Shown: positions 18,381-28,119 of the stretch, piece after piece
Layout of the letters: every line of letters starts with the position of its first letter
Position numbering within the stretch: the stretch's first letter is position 1
DNA from: Dyadobacter diqingensis
Lineage (GTDB): Bacteria > Bacteroidota > Bacteroidia > Cytophagales > Spirosomataceae
Length of the DNA stretch: 64,000 nt
Direction: 5' to 3'
NCBI RefSeq assembly: GCF_024220585.1
Contig: NZ_JAMXKF010000003.1
Location: 728,143 to 792,142, forward strand
Notes under the pieces: generated by a model
The model's input: only the letters and a program-made list of their open reading frames with translations
Told to the model about the DNA's origin: nothing
The model's database searches: none
Program-made: the position numbers and the translations under genes

Positions 18381-19388
18381 ATATCGCAAACACTTTCGTC
18401 CCCTCCGGTTTTGGGCACCTTTACCGGAAAACCGGAACAAGGCGTCTATACCATACCAGATTGATATTTCAAAAGCTCCAGTATCAAATCCCAGAGAAGA
18501 CACAGGCAGATCATAACTGGCCTGAAAGAGCATATTTCCACTTGCCCAGCCTACGGTGCCTATGGCGGCATCCCTTCTGGTGTTGCCCAGAATCATTCCG
18601 CGATACCATAACCCTACCAGTAATGGCGAGTATATTACGTTGAAACCAGCATCCATTTGTCGGCTTGGACCTTGTTTCCGGACCTGAACAGCCATGGTCA
18701 ACGCGCTCTCCCGATTCATATCCCGGCCAAGGTTATTCCCGAAAAAAGCTGGAATTTGTATAGGGATTTTTGTTCCCAGCTGGACATTCACACGTTGATG
18801 CTCAATGCTAAGCGCATTGTTGATCCCGATGTTATGCCAGGCTCCGGACAACCAGTAAGATATATCTTCCTCGTATTTAGGAACATATTCCAGGACCGCT
18901 CCGCCTGATAACGTCAGTTTATTACTGGACAATCCATTGGAGGACATAGGATCTGTGCTCCCCAGAAATTGAGAAACATATGTCAGATCATCCCCGTTCC
19001 AGCTGTTGGATGTCCAGGAACCTTGTATGCCTCCAATTAATCTTAACTCTTTCTGGCCGTCCAGATAAACCATCTTGGAAATTTGAGCAGATAGCTGACT
19101 GCTGCTTAGAGCAGGTCCGCGTTTATCGTGTAATGCCTGGAAACCCAGACCTATACCTACGTCTTCCGCATAGGAATCGAACGAAAAAGCAGCAGTTTGG
19201 AACGGAATACCAATGGAGGCCCACTGGTTTCTGTAATTGGCAATAAATCTTGGTGTCCCGGCGTCGCCGGCGTAGGCGGGATTTGTATACAAGGGATTAG
19301 CATAAAATTGTGAAAACTGGGGCGCCTGAGCCTGTATTTTCACAAGACCACAAGAAAAGATGGTAAGTAGTGTTAGAAATTTTTTCAT
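18378..19388 (-). CDS. PorP/SprF family type IX secretion outer-membrane protein
   Basis: A 336-aa protein with a signal peptide (1-20, ending IQAQ) and the family opening APQFSQFYANPLYTNPAYAG. The rest has alternating barrel-like strands. PorP/SprF proteins are outer-membrane parts of the type IX system and are often encoded next to a large substrate with a gliding-motility C-terminal domain. That is the case here: its ATG overlaps the stop of the PKD gene by one base (TAATG), so the two are translationally coupled. The pairing suggests it is dedicated to attaching or exporting that one partner. Confidence 0.93.
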   Translation of the reverse strand: MKKFLTLLTIFSCGLVKIQAQAPQFSQFYANPLYTNPAYAGDAGTPRFIANYRNQWASIGIPFQTAAFSFDSYAEDVGIGLGFQALHDKRGPALSSSQLSAQISKMVYLDGQKELRLIGGIQGSWTSNSWNGDDLTYVSQFLGSTDPMSSNGLSSNKLTLSGGAVLEYVPKYEEDISYWLSGAWHNIGINNALSIEHQRVNVQLGTKIPIQIPAFFGNNLGRDMNRESALTMAVQVRKQGPSRQMDAGFNVIYSPLLVGLWYRGMILGNTRRDAAIGTVGWASGNMLFQASYDLPVSSLGFDTGAFEISIWYGIDALFRFSGKGAQNRRGRKCLRY

Positions 19389-22300
19389 TAACGAACCAGA
19401 TAAAGGTTTCCTCTTAATTTGTCAGAAATACGGTTGTCGATGTACAAAATCTCAGCTTCGTATACATACAGGTCGGCGGGCAGCGGATTTCCTTTTAAGG
19501 TCCCGTCCCAGGATTCACCCTGTCGCTGACTTCCTGGTGGTACTTTTTTCATTTCAAATACCATTTCACCCCATCTGTTCCTGATTTTCAGGGATATGAT
19601 TTCCTGAATCCCTTTTCCAAAAAGGGTATAACGATCGCCAAATCCATCGCCATTGGGAGTGAAAGCTTTTGGGATATCAACCTGACAGTCGACAATTACA
19701 AATGCAGCAGTCTTTTCAATGGAATCGCGGCACACACCACCTTTACCTACAACCAGTTTTATACCATACAATCCTTTATCGAATGGCATCGCCGGATTTT
19801 TAACGTCGGAGGTTTTTCCGTCGCTGAAATACCATTTAAAGCTGTCTGCGTTGTCTGACAGGCTTATCAAATTTGCAGGTCCGGGAGCGCAGATAAGCGA
19901 GTCTCCGTTTACTTTGAAATCGGCAATAACCGGAGATAACACCGAAACGGGTATTTTTTTAAGCTCAGTTTTGCAGGATTTGGATCCACGATAGGCACTC
20001 AATTTTACTTCATAATTCCCTGCCTCCGAATAAATATGAGTTGGTGAATAATTTAGCGTATCCAGCGGAGAACCGTCTCCGAAATCCCATGTAAAACCAA
20101 GCAGTGGATCCGATTTATTGTTAAACTGAATGGCCTGATCCTGACAGGCAACAGCCGCTCCCGTGAAGTCCCCCGTCGGAGTTGTGGTTGTGCGAACTGT
20201 CAATTGCGTGGAGTCGTAACCGCAGGCTGTGTAGGCGATCAGCGTAACTTTATATTCTTTTTTCGACTGAGAGAATGCGTGCGTGGGATTTGGAAGTGTT
20301 GAAATGCTGCCATCGCCAAATTTCCATATCCAACGATTGGGTTTCGGCACGGTAGCATCCGTGAATTGAACAGGTTCGCCAGGGCACACTTCTGATTTTG
20401 ACAGCGTGTACAGCGCTTTAACTGTTGTGGGGTAAACTTCTATTTTTACTTCGTCCGTATCCTGGCCGCAGGCACTTGTTACTTCCAGTCTTACGGTATA
20501 AGTTCGGACATTATCCTTTGCAGAGAAAGAATGGAAAACGGTATCGCTGCCTGTTTGACGAATGATGCCATCTCCAAAAATCCACCTTGACTTGTCTTTG
20601 TCAATACCGGAAGAGCGGTTAGAAAAAAGCAATAGTGCGGGTGTGCAACGCAATGTAGTGGAGTCGACACCAATTTCAGCTTTTGCCAGAGGACGCACAG
20701 TTATCTTTTTTGTCTCTGTTTTTTGACCGCATGTATTGCTTGCAGTGACGACAACCGAAAATGTACTGTCTTTTTTCGATTGATTTATGAATGTTTTGGA
20801 AGATGGCTGATAGCCTGTGGAGGTAGAGCCATCACCAAAATTCCAGGTGTATGTAATCGATTGATCCTGATTTCCTGTTACATCAAAGGAGACATTTAAT
20901 GGAGAACAGCCGAGGGTTGCGGAGGGGGTAAATCCAATTACCGGTGGTGGTGCCGTGACGCTAATATCTTTGCGGAGTGTATCGGAGCAGTTTCCTGATT
21001 TTGCAACAAGCATAATTTTATTTGACCCCGTTACAAGTGTTAATTCGGGATTGGCTTCCGTCGAAGCACTTTTCCCATTGACAAACCAGACATAAGTGTT
21101 TGCCGATACGGAGTTATTTTTTGGCTTAAAGCTGGCACCCGAACAGCCAGAGTCTAATACAAAGCTCGCTTTTGGGCTTCCAATGACAATTTTTGAGGTA
21201 GCGACGGCTTTGCAGCCAGTTTGATTGGTTACTTCATAGGTGAGTGTAATCTGATCAGATGTTATATTTTTTATAATCAAAGTGTCACTTTTCAAACAAT
21301 TGGTGCAGCCTGATGATGTCCATTTTCCGCCGGCAGGTGCACCCTGAAGTTTCAGAAAGTTAGTTCCGCTGCAAATGGTTTGATCCGAAACAGTAACCTG
21401 CACACCTTCGACTTTGATTTGCACAGCGTCCGACATGGAACATTTTCCAGTTCCTTTGGTGTACGTTAGCGTATAGTTCCCTGCCGTTTTTGGAACGAAA
21501 AACTTTTCTCCATTCAGTGTTTCAACACCTGCGGTGCTCCAATCGCCACCGCCTATATCAGTCCGCAATGCAATGGGGGTAGTGCTTACGCATAGAACGG
21601 TGTCTTTTAGGAATGTTAAAATATTGACAGGCTTAGCAGCTGCTACCGAAAACGTATCGCTGATCATTTGAGCACCGCAGGCATTTGTCATACTGGCGGT
21701 GATGATGTACGGTATATCACTTAGAGGTAAGGCAATAGATTGTTCCGGTGCAATCGGCTTCCCATTTAAAGTGTATGTCGCGCCCGATACCGGATTGCTG
21801 ATCTTGTACTGAATAGGTTCACAAGCGTCGGATTGAGGCGTCAATTTTGGTGCTTCCGGGTCAATTACCTTGTATTTCCGAACGATTGGGATGGAATTTC
21901 CACAGGCATTGGTTGCTGTCAGTGTAATGGTGTATTCCTTTTTTTCTTTAAACTTAACTTTAACAATACCGGAGTTATAGGAAGTTTTATCAACAAACTC
22001 ATAGGAGCCGCCACTTATCGACCAGAAATAGCTAGTCTCGTCTGTCGAAATTGTGCCGTCCATGGTTAAGGTTGCTCCATTGGAAATACAAATGGCGGTA
22101 TCTTTATTGGCAATGGAAAAGCCGGTTGCGCTAAAATTTGCAACAGGTTTTTTGCTCAGTTTAAAATCGATTTCCTTTGAGCTGGTACCACAGGTTTTGG
22201 AAGCAGCCGTCAGTTTTACCCTGTATGTTTGATTCGGATCGGTAAACGAAATGGAGGGATATACGGAAGTACTGGTCCGCCCGTCACTGAACTCCCAAAG

Positions 22301-22816
22301 AAAATTGATATCAGAGGAAGTGGGACAACTGTTGTTATTAATTGAGAGAGACGAACCTTCACAAGCCGCCTGGACAGTCGGGTTGGCCTGTGGTTTTTTG
22401 TTGAAAGTAACCCGGAAACCTTTGTTGTCGTTAGGGCAGGTTGCATTTTCTACAAAAATGCTAACCTTGAATTCGCCATTGGAGCAGTTTCTTACGAAAT
22501 TCTTTAAGTCGTATTTATGATTTAAAGTAAGCGCGGCGTTAAGCGTTATTGGCTCGATAGTTCCATCACCCCAATCAATTGTGTACGATTTACTGGCACA
22601 CGGACCGGGTGTGACCTTTACACATAAGCTGTAAAGTGAGTCGCTGGGTGCTACACAAACAATACCGGTTCCTGTTCCGTCACAGGTTGTGATGTCAACA
22701 CGCTCTTGCGCGTGGGACAGTATACTGAGCAGTACTAAAAAGAAAGTACAGGTAAAAAATAATTTCAAATTAAGGGTCTTTTGATAGAGGTATTTACGGG
22801 ATAGGATTTTTATCAC
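19388..22816 (-). CDS. Large secreted PKD-repeat protein with gliding-motility/T9SS type B C-terminal domain
   Basis: A 1142-aa surface protein. After a signal peptide ending near residue 36 (SHAQ), PKD-like beta-sandwich repeats cover most of the length; WxFGDG or WDFGDG signatures recur in the second half (TYTWNFGDGSTS, RWIFGDG, IWKFGDG, FTWDFGDGSPL). The end carries PKAFTPNGDGFGDRYTLFG, IRNRWGEMVFE and LPADLYVYEAEI, the CHU_C/T9SS type B sorting signature. It should be exported by type IX secretion and tied to the PorP-like partner encoded immediately downstream. Adhesion or matrix roles are common for such proteins, but none can be assigned here. Confidence 0.92.
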   Translation of the reverse strand: MIKILSRKYLYQKTLNLKLFFTCTFFLVLLSILSHAQERVDITTCDGTGTGIVCVAPSDSLYSLCVKVTPGPCASKSYTIDWGDGTIEPITLNAALTLNHKYDLKNFVRNCSNGEFKVSIFVENATCPNDNKGFRVTFNKKPQANPTVQAACEGSSLSINNNSCPTSSDINFLWEFSDGRTSTSVYPSISFTDPNQTYRVKLTAASKTCGTSSKEIDFKLSKKPVANFSATGFSIANKDTAICISNGATLTMDGTISTDETSYFWSISGGSYEFVDKTSYNSGIVKVKFKEKKEYTITLTATNACGNSIPIVRKYKVIDPEAPKLTPQSDACEPIQYKISNPVSGATYTLNGKPIAPEQSIALPLSDIPYIITASMTNACGAQMISDTFSVAAAKPVNILTFLKDTVLCVSTTPIALRTDIGGGDWSTAGVETLNGEKFFVPKTAGNYTLTYTKGTGKCSMSDAVQIKVEGVQVTVSDQTICSGTNFLKLQGAPAGGKWTSSGCTNCLKSDTLIIKNITSDQITLTYEVTNQTGCKAVATSKIVIGSPKASFVLDSGCSGASFKPKNNSVSANTYVWFVNGKSASTEANPELTLVTGSNKIMLVAKSGNCSDTLRKDISVTAPPPVIGFTPSATLGCSPLNVSFDVTGNQDQSITYTWNFGDGSTSTGYQPSSKTFINQSKKDSTFSVVVTASNTCGQKTETKKITVRPLAKAEIGVDSTTLRCTPALLLFSNRSSGIDKDKSRWIFGDGIIRQTGSDTVFHSFSAKDNVRTYTVRLEVTSACGQDTDEVKIEVYPTTVKALYTLSKSEVCPGEPVQFTDATVPKPNRWIWKFGDGSISTLPNPTHAFSQSKKEYKVTLIAYTACGYDSTQLTVRTTTTPTGDFTGAAVACQDQAIQFNNKSDPLLGFTWDFGDGSPLDTLNYSPTHIYSEAGNYEVKLSAYRGSKSCKTELKKIPVSVLSPVIADFKVNGDSLICAPGPANLISLSDNADSFKWYFSDGKTSDVKNPAMPFDKGLYGIKLVVGKGGVCRDSIEKTAAFVIVDCQVDIPKAFTPNGDGFGDRYTLFGKGIQEIISLKIRNRWGEMVFEMKKVPPGSQRQGESWDGTLKGNPLPADLYVYEAEILYIDNRISDKLRGNLYLVR

Positions 22817-22952
22817 TATTCAACGCGAAAGATAGATATTTCCCTAAATATTGTAACCATTTATTACCTAAATCTATACTCAAATTTAAAATATTTCGGT
22901 TGCCGTTTTGCCGGATCAAATAGGTGAGCTTTTCAGAACCGTCCCATTTGCT

Positions 22953-24164
22953 TTACACCCGTTCGAAACGAAAGATCGAGGCGTCGGGATTTTTCTTGCC
23001 AATAATAGCGTCTCTGATAATATCTGCTGCGATCACGCTGAATAATATGCCGTTTCCGCCAAAACCCAGCGCGAAGTAAGTATTCGGATGTTCTTTGACT
23101 CCTCCTATAAAAGGCAAACCATCTTCTGTTTCAGCGAAAGTACCACACCATTCATAGTCGATCACAAAAGGCAGATTCGGAAACATCTTCGCCGCCGCGG
23201 ACGCCAGTTGTTTACTTTTGGAATGAAGCAGCCGGTCTCGTTTTCCGGCACTTTGGAAAGTTTCGTCTTTCCCACCGATCAAAACACGGTTATCTTCCGT
23301 TGTTCTGACATAGAGATAAGGACGGGCACTTTCCCATAAAAGTGCATTTTTATACCATAACGGCTCGTCCTGGACGACTGGCTTGCTGACAATAGCATAA
23401 GTGGAATGAAGCCGGGTGACTTTTTTGGAAATATAATCCTGAGATTCGTATCCGCTGGCGATAATGAGTTTGCCAGCTTTAATCTGCGAACCATTGTCAA
23501 GATGCAGGGTGACACCTTTTTTGTGGTGATTGATCACTTCAACTTTTACCGTATCATAAACTTTTGCACCTTTTAACACGCATGCGTTTAAAAGCGCATG
23601 GGCCATTTTGTAAGGATCCAGCTGTGCGGCGTCATGGGAGAGAATCGCTCCGCTTTTCTTCAAGGCAGGAAAGTGGCCTCTGAGTTCGTCCTGTTCCCAC
23701 CATTCCACATCAATTCCCTGATTTTTTCGCTCCTGATATTCCTTTTTCAGATCCGGGAGATCATCTTTTTTTGAAGCGTAATAAATACTGTCTTTGAGGG
23801 AAAAATCAACGTTCCTGCCCAGCAATTTTATGATTTCCTGAACCTTGTAAATGGCCTCCACACATAACTTATAACTTCTGACCGCATCCTTTTTTCCTAC
23901 GAGTTCAATTAACTCAGTAAGCGGAGTGTCAATTTCATATTGCAAAAGTGCCGTGCTTCCGGAAGTGCTGCCGAGCGCAATATGCCGTTTTTCAATGACC
24001 ACGACTGGAATGCCGGCTTCCGTAAGAGTCCATGCGAGTAGCGCGCCGGTAATGCCTCCACCCATGATGGCAACATCCGTTTGCAGATCCTCTCCCAAAG
24101 CCGGAAAGGATTCTAATACGCCATTTTTGTAAAACCAATAAGGCTGACCACTAAGTAAGTCCAT
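22953..24164 (-). CDS. FAD-dependent oxidoreductase (DadA/glycine oxidase-like)
   Basis: A 403-aa protein. The Rossmann dinucleotide motif VAIMGGGITGALLAW (31-45) is followed by VVVIEKRHIALGSTSGSTALLQYEID, typical of D-amino-acid and glycine oxidase-like enzymes. The C-terminal FAD block reads GLPFIGGVKEHPNTYFALGFGGNGI. It probably oxidises an amine or amino acid with FAD. No neighbouring gene narrows the substrate. No signal peptide is visible. Confidence 0.88.
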   Translation of the reverse strand: MDLLSGQPYWFYKNGVLESFPALGEDLQTDVAIMGGGITGALLAWTLTEAGIPVVVIEKRHIALGSTSGSTALLQYEIDTPLTELIELVGKKDAVRSYKLCVEAIYKVQEIIKLLGRNVDFSLKDSIYYASKKDDLPDLKKEYQERKNQGIDVEWWEQDELRGHFPALKKSGAILSHDAAQLDPYKMAHALLNACVLKGAKVYDTVKVEVINHHKKGVTLHLDNGSQIKAGKLIIASGYESQDYISKKVTRLHSTYAIVSKPVVQDEPLWYKNALLWESARPYLYVRTTEDNRVLIGGKDETFQSAGKRDRLLHSKSKQLASAAAKMFPNLPFVIDYEWCGTFAETEDGLPFIGGVKEHPNTYFALGFGGNGILFSVIAADIIRDAIIGKKNPDASIFRFERV

Positions 24165-24215
24165 AAGGAAGGTTTATTGTATACCAGATCATGATATTAC
24201 AAAAACCGTTCCCGG

Positions 24216-25031
24216 TTACTTCTTGCCGTTAAAAGAATTTAACACAGGCGACGCAGTTGGATTATATTGATACGTCTGCCAGGTTTCATCCTGATAGATT
24301 TCCACGACCCTGTATCCCTTATAAGCTGTACCCCAGCTTCCACCAAAGTGTCCGTCGAAGAAATAAGGTTTTTGTCCAAGGGTTTTCTGGCTATCCTGAT
24401 CATGGTCGTGGCCGTGAAAAATGGCTTTTACATTGGGTGTTTTTGAAAAGAGGTCGGTTATTTCTTTACAGTTAATTCCATTGTCGGTCCATTTTTCAGG
24501 TGTGATATGCAAAAAGATATAAATGCCTTTCGCAGTGGAATACTTAGCTATTTCAGTGCGTAACCAGTTGATGTCCGGACAGATATATTCACCTTTTTCG
24601 TTGGACGTGTCTCCAAGAATGAAAGCATATTCCCCTTTCGCAAAACTATGATTGGTAGGATATCCCCATGTGCTTTGCCATACATCCAGCCCAACTTTAT
24701 CGTGGTTGCCGCGGGTTACATAAAAAGGTACGCGTAAATTTTCAAAAGTTGATTTTACGTCATACAAAAGGGTAGGATCATCATGGATAAGGTCTCCGTT
24801 GATTACTGTGAAGTCTACACCTTTTTGTAATTTTTCCTGATTGATCCAGCTGATCAAATCGCTGTGAAAAGTTTTGTATTCAGTATTAGGCTGTCCAAAA
24901 TGTCCATCAGAAGCCACGATGAAACGCAGCGCAAGTTTCCCTGCTTTGGTGTTTTGTTCCGGGAAATTGAGAAAGGATAGTCCCGACATGGCAGGCAAAA
25001 ATTTCAAAAAGGAGCGTCTTTCAAAAATCAT
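24216..25031 (-). CDS. Calcineurin-like metallophosphoesterase with Tat signal
   Basis: A 271-aa protein. The N-terminus ERRSFLKF followed by a hydrophobic stretch is a twin-arginine signal, so it should be exported folded. The metal ligands of calcineurin-like phosphoesterases are all visible in order: ASDGHFG, NGDLIHDD, RGNHDKV, HITPEKW and FHGHDHDQ. It hydrolyses a phosphoester in the periplasm; the substrate is unknown. It lies 51 bp upstream of the FAD oxidoreductase gene and the two may share a transcript. Confidence 0.9.
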   Translation of the reverse strand: MIFERRSFLKFLPAMSGLSFLNFPEQNTKAGKLALRFIVASDGHFGQPNTEYKTFHSDLISWINQEKLQKGVDFTVINGDLIHDDPTLLYDVKSTFENLRVPFYVTRGNHDKVGLDVWQSTWGYPTNHSFAKGEYAFILGDTSNEKGEYICPDINWLRTEIAKYSTAKGIYIFLHITPEKWTDNGINCKEITDLFSKTPNVKAIFHGHDHDQDSQKTLGQKPYFFDGHFGGSWGTAYKGYRVVEIYQDETWQTYQYNPTASPVLNSFNGKK

Positions 25032-25163
25032 ATGGGTTAATCGTTTGGAATGGGGCGTATTGTTGGTACCAGATGTTTTATCAAAAATAGTTATTCAGAG
25101 TTGATAATTTATCTTTAATCTTGTGACAGCATATCAAATATAAATATTAGTTAATATTGCCGC

Positions 25164-25622
25164 ATGGATCGCCTTATTCTTCAAAAAGCCGCCTCATATT
25201 GCGCATATCAGGAACGAACTCAGGATGAGGTGCGGAAGCGTTTGCAAAAATGGGAAGTCTGGGGCGACGAGGCTGACGAAATTATTGCAGAACTCATTTC
25301 GCAAAACTATCTTAGCGAGGAACGCTTTGCGAAAACTTATGCGGGAGGGAAATTCCGGATGAAAAACTGGGGTAAAATGAAGATCAAACAGGAACTTCAT
25401 CGCCGCGGCCTTTCGGAATACAGTATTCAGCAAGGCATGAAGGAAATCCCCGAGGAATCGTATCTGACAGGTTTGAAGGAAGTTCTGATGAAAAAAAAGA
25501 CACAGCTTCTGCGAACTGAACCTGACAAATTCAAGCTTAAACAAAAACTCGTTCGCTTTGCGCTGGGTAAAGGATATGAAAGCGAGCTGGTCTGGAAAAC
25601 TGTGGAGAATTTAAATGAATAA
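25164..25622 (+). CDS. recX: Regulatory protein RecX
   Basis: A 152-aa helical protein with the three-repeat RecX layout: YCAYQERTQDEVRKRLQKW near residue 11, LISQNYLSEERFAKTYAGGKFRMKNWG in the middle, and LVRFALGKGYESELVWKTV at the end. RecX binds RecA filaments and limits recombination. It is alone here; recA is not in the window. The gene is divergent from the phosphoesterase gene. Confidence 0.9.
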   Translation: MDRLILQKAASYCAYQERTQDEVRKRLQKWEVWGDEADEIIAELISQNYLSEERFAKTYAGGKFRMKNWGKMKIKQELHRRGLSEYSIQQGMKEIPEESYLTGLKEVLMKKKTQLLRTEPDKFKLKQKLVRFALGKGYESELVWKTVENLNE

Positions 25623-25779
25623 GTTTTTTTGAGTTAAATTGGGATTAGAATTTAAGTTGAAAGGAAAAATAAATCAGGTTTTTAAAAGAAAATCGGCTGA
25701 TATTGGTTATTATAGTACATAGTAAATAAAGCCACTGGGAAATGTTGTCTGAAGGCAACTCATGAATGACAATTAAAAA

Positions 25780-26829
25780 ATGTTAGGAAAGAAGCTTAAA
25801 ATTCTTGTTAGCAGAACAGATGCCATCGGAGATGTTATTTTGACGATCCCTATTTGTGATATTTTAAAGGAGAATATTGAGGTTTCTGAGCTGCACTTTT
25901 TAGGACGTTCCTATACCGAGGATGTTATTCAGACCTGCTCAGTCATTGACAAATTTGTAAATATTGATCTGCTTGAAAAACTGGATTATGCTGCACAGGT
26001 TCAGTCTTTGAAAGACGAGAATTACGATGCAATCATTCATGTTTTGCCCAATATAAAAATCGCGCGGCTGGCAAAGGATGCGAAAATCCCAATCAGGATC
26101 GGGACAACCAACCGCTGGTTTCACTGGATGACCTGCAACCGGCTCGTGCAGTTAAGCAGAAAAAAATCTGATTTGCACGAAGCGCAACTGAATTTAAAAT
26201 TGCTGAAAGCGCTGGAAATCGAGAAGGAATTTTCGCTGGAAAGCATTTTTCAACATTTTAAAATGAGCAGGATTGCTCCGCTTCCTCAGCGCTTGTATGC
26301 TTATCTTCAAAAGGACAGGCTAAATATTATTCTTCACCCAAAATCCAATAAGAGTGCCAGGGAGTGGGGCTTACAGAATTTTGCAGACCTTATCAATCTT
26401 TTACCAAGGGAGAAATACCGGATTTTTATTTCGGGAACGAAGGCAGAAGGGGCTTTGATGAGAGACTGGCTGCATCAGCTGCCCGAACACGTGGTGGATG
26501 TAACAGGCATGATGACGCTGAAAGAATTTATTTCCTTTATATATCATTCCAATGGCCTTATCGCTGCAAGCACCGGACCGTTGCACATTGCGGCTGCTTT
26601 GGGGAATAATGCGCTGGGTTTGTACCCGCCTATGCGGCCCATATTTCCGCAAAGATGGGCGCCAATCGGCCCAAAGGCTTCTTTTCTGGTTGGAAAAACG
26701 GATTGTAATAAATGCCAGGAGGACATATCCAAGTGTGAGTGTATGAACCAGATTTCCCCAAAAGAAGTAGCGTCTGTCATCCGGAAGTGGGAGAAAAGTG
26801 CTGATCTTGTGGTGAAGATTTTACCATAA
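25780..26829 (+). CDS. Glycosyltransferase family 9 (heptosyltransferase-like)
   Basis: A 349-aa GT-B enzyme. The opening ILVSRTDAIGDVILTIPI is the GT9 signature. The C-terminal half has LNIILHPKSNKSAREWG and GLIAASTGPLHIAAALG, the sugar-nucleotide region. GT9 enzymes add heptose or related sugars to the lipopolysaccharide core from the cytoplasmic face. A set of three more glycosyltransferases begins 1.3 kb further on, with nrdB between, so it may contribute to the same surface glycan. Confidence 0.92.
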   Translation: MLGKKLKILVSRTDAIGDVILTIPICDILKENIEVSELHFLGRSYTEDVIQTCSVIDKFVNIDLLEKLDYAAQVQSLKDENYDAIIHVLPNIKIARLAKDAKIPIRIGTTNRWFHWMTCNRLVQLSRKKSDLHEAQLNLKLLKALEIEKEFSLESIFQHFKMSRIAPLPQRLYAYLQKDRLNIILHPKSNKSAREWGLQNFADLINLLPREKYRIFISGTKAEGALMRDWLHQLPEHVVDVTGMMTLKEFISFIYHSNGLIAASTGPLHIAAALGNNALGLYPPMRPIFPQRWAPIGPKASFLVGKTDCNKCQEDISKCECMNQISPKEVASVIRKWEKSADLVVKILP

Positions 26830-26847
26830 TTTTCAAAATCGTGATGA

Positions 26848-26902
26848 TACAAAAGCGAAAGCGGGGCGTAGTTGAAACTGCGCCCCGCTTTCGCTTTTGT
26901 AT
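26848..26902. terminator. Strong bidirectional terminator between GT9 and nrdB
   Basis: A perfect inverted repeat with arms of 20 to 22 bases (core ACAAAAGCGAAAGCGGGGCG, 26849-26868, and its complement at 26881-26900) and a 12-base loop. GC-rich inner stems and A/T-rich outer ends let it work for both converging genes. Confidence 0.9.
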
Positions 26903-26912
26903 ATTTTGCTGA

Positions 26913-27908
26913 TCAGAAATCTGAATCAAAAGAGATTTTGTGCCCTGAATCTTTATCCTGCAAACCACTCATAACGCCTGCTTTTTGATAATCGCCTACA
27001 CGTTTTTCGAAGAAATTCGTTTTTCCTGGAAGTGATATCAATTCCATGAAGTCAAATGGATTTGTCGAGCCGAATTGTTTTGGACATCCCAGACGTTCCA
27101 GCCAGAAATCGGCGATATATTCGATGTACTGATTCATCAGGTCCGCATTCATACCGATCAACGAAACCGGAAGTGCATCCGTTACAAATTCCTGTTCGAT
27201 TTTTACTGCATCGAGCATGATCTCGATTACACGTTCTTGCGGCAATTGGTTGACAATGTGCTGCGTGTAAAGCAAACATGCAAATTCACAGTGCAGTCCT
27301 TCGTCGCGGGAAATCAATTCGTTTGAAAAAGATAGTCCCGGCATTAAACCACGTTTTTTTAGCCAGAATATAGAGCAGAATGATCCCGAAAAGAAAATCC
27401 CTTCGACAGCGGCGAATGCAATAATTCTCTCTGCAAAAACCGGACTGTTGATCCATTTTAATGCCCATTCCGCCTTTTTCTGCACACAAGGAACTGTATC
27501 GATGGCACGCAAAAGGTGGTCTTTTTCGGCAGGATCTTTAATATAAGTATCGATCAGCAGAGAGTAGGTTTCGGAGTGAATGTTCTCCATGGCAATCTGA
27601 AAACCATAAAAACATTTTGCTTCGGCATATTGTACTTCGCTAAGAAAATTCACCGCCAGGTTTTCATTTACAATACCATCCGAAGCAGCAAAAAATGCAA
27701 GAATATGAGAAATGAAATGGCGCTCGCCGTCGCTCAGATTATCCCAGTCTTTTTGATCCTGCGACAAATCTATTTCTTCGGCAGTCCAGAAGGATGCTTC
27801 ATGGCGCTTATACATTTCCCAGATATCCATGTGTTTGATCGGAAATAAGACAAAACGCAATGGATCCTCTATCAACAGGGGTTCCTGTTTTACAATTTCT
27901 TGTGACAT
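26913..27908 (-). CDS. nrdB: Class Ia ribonucleotide reductase small subunit
   Basis: A 331-aa R2 protein very like the eukaryotic form ([44 protein letters not shown]). Di-iron ligands are visible as Asp77, Glu108, His111, Glu169, Glu203 and His206, and the radical Tyr is at 115 ([11 protein letters not shown]). It supplies the tyrosyl radical for reduction of ribonucleotides by NrdA. The nrdA gene lies 33 kb away at 60354, not next to it as in many bacteria. It has its own promoter and a shared terminator. Confidence 0.96.
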   Translation of the reverse strand: MSQEIVKQEPLLIEDPLRFVLFPIKHMDIWEMYKRHEASFWTAEEIDLSQDQKDWDNLSDGERHFISHILAFFAASDGIVNENLAVNFLSEVQYAEAKCFYGFQIAMENIHSETYSLLIDTYIKDPAEKDHLLRAIDTVPCVQKKAEWALKWINSPVFAERIIAFAAVEGIFFSGSFCSIFWLKKRGLMPGLSFSNELISRDEGLHCEFACLLYTQHIVNQLPQERVIEIMLDAVKIEQEFVTDALPVSLIGMNADLMNQYIEYIADFWLERLGCPKQFGSTNPFDFMELISLPGKTNFFEKRVGDYQKAGVMSGLQDKDSGHKISFDSDF

Positions 27909-27985
27909 AGTTAATTATTTATGAATACAGACCAGATATCAATTGCAGCATAGCAGAAATTTTTGAGGGTAGTTGCTGCCAAAAA

Positions 27986-28017
27986 CAAATCTACACGCTT
28001 TGGTTCGGAATTTCAAG
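27986..28017 (-). promoter_or_regulatory. Bacteroidota-type promoter of nrdB
   Basis: On the minus strand CTTG (28014-28017), a 20-base spacer and TAGATTTG (27986-27993) fit TTTG-N19-21-TAnnTTTG with one mismatch. It lies about 78 bases upstream of the start codon. I did not find a clear NrdR box. Confidence 0.55.
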
Positions 28018-28119
28018 AAGATTTGAGCAAATGCAATTCTTATTTATAGCTGCGGCATCTAGAAAAAGTACTGCCGAAATACCCCGATTAGGCATTCATT
28101 TGCACATGCTAACCCTGTT

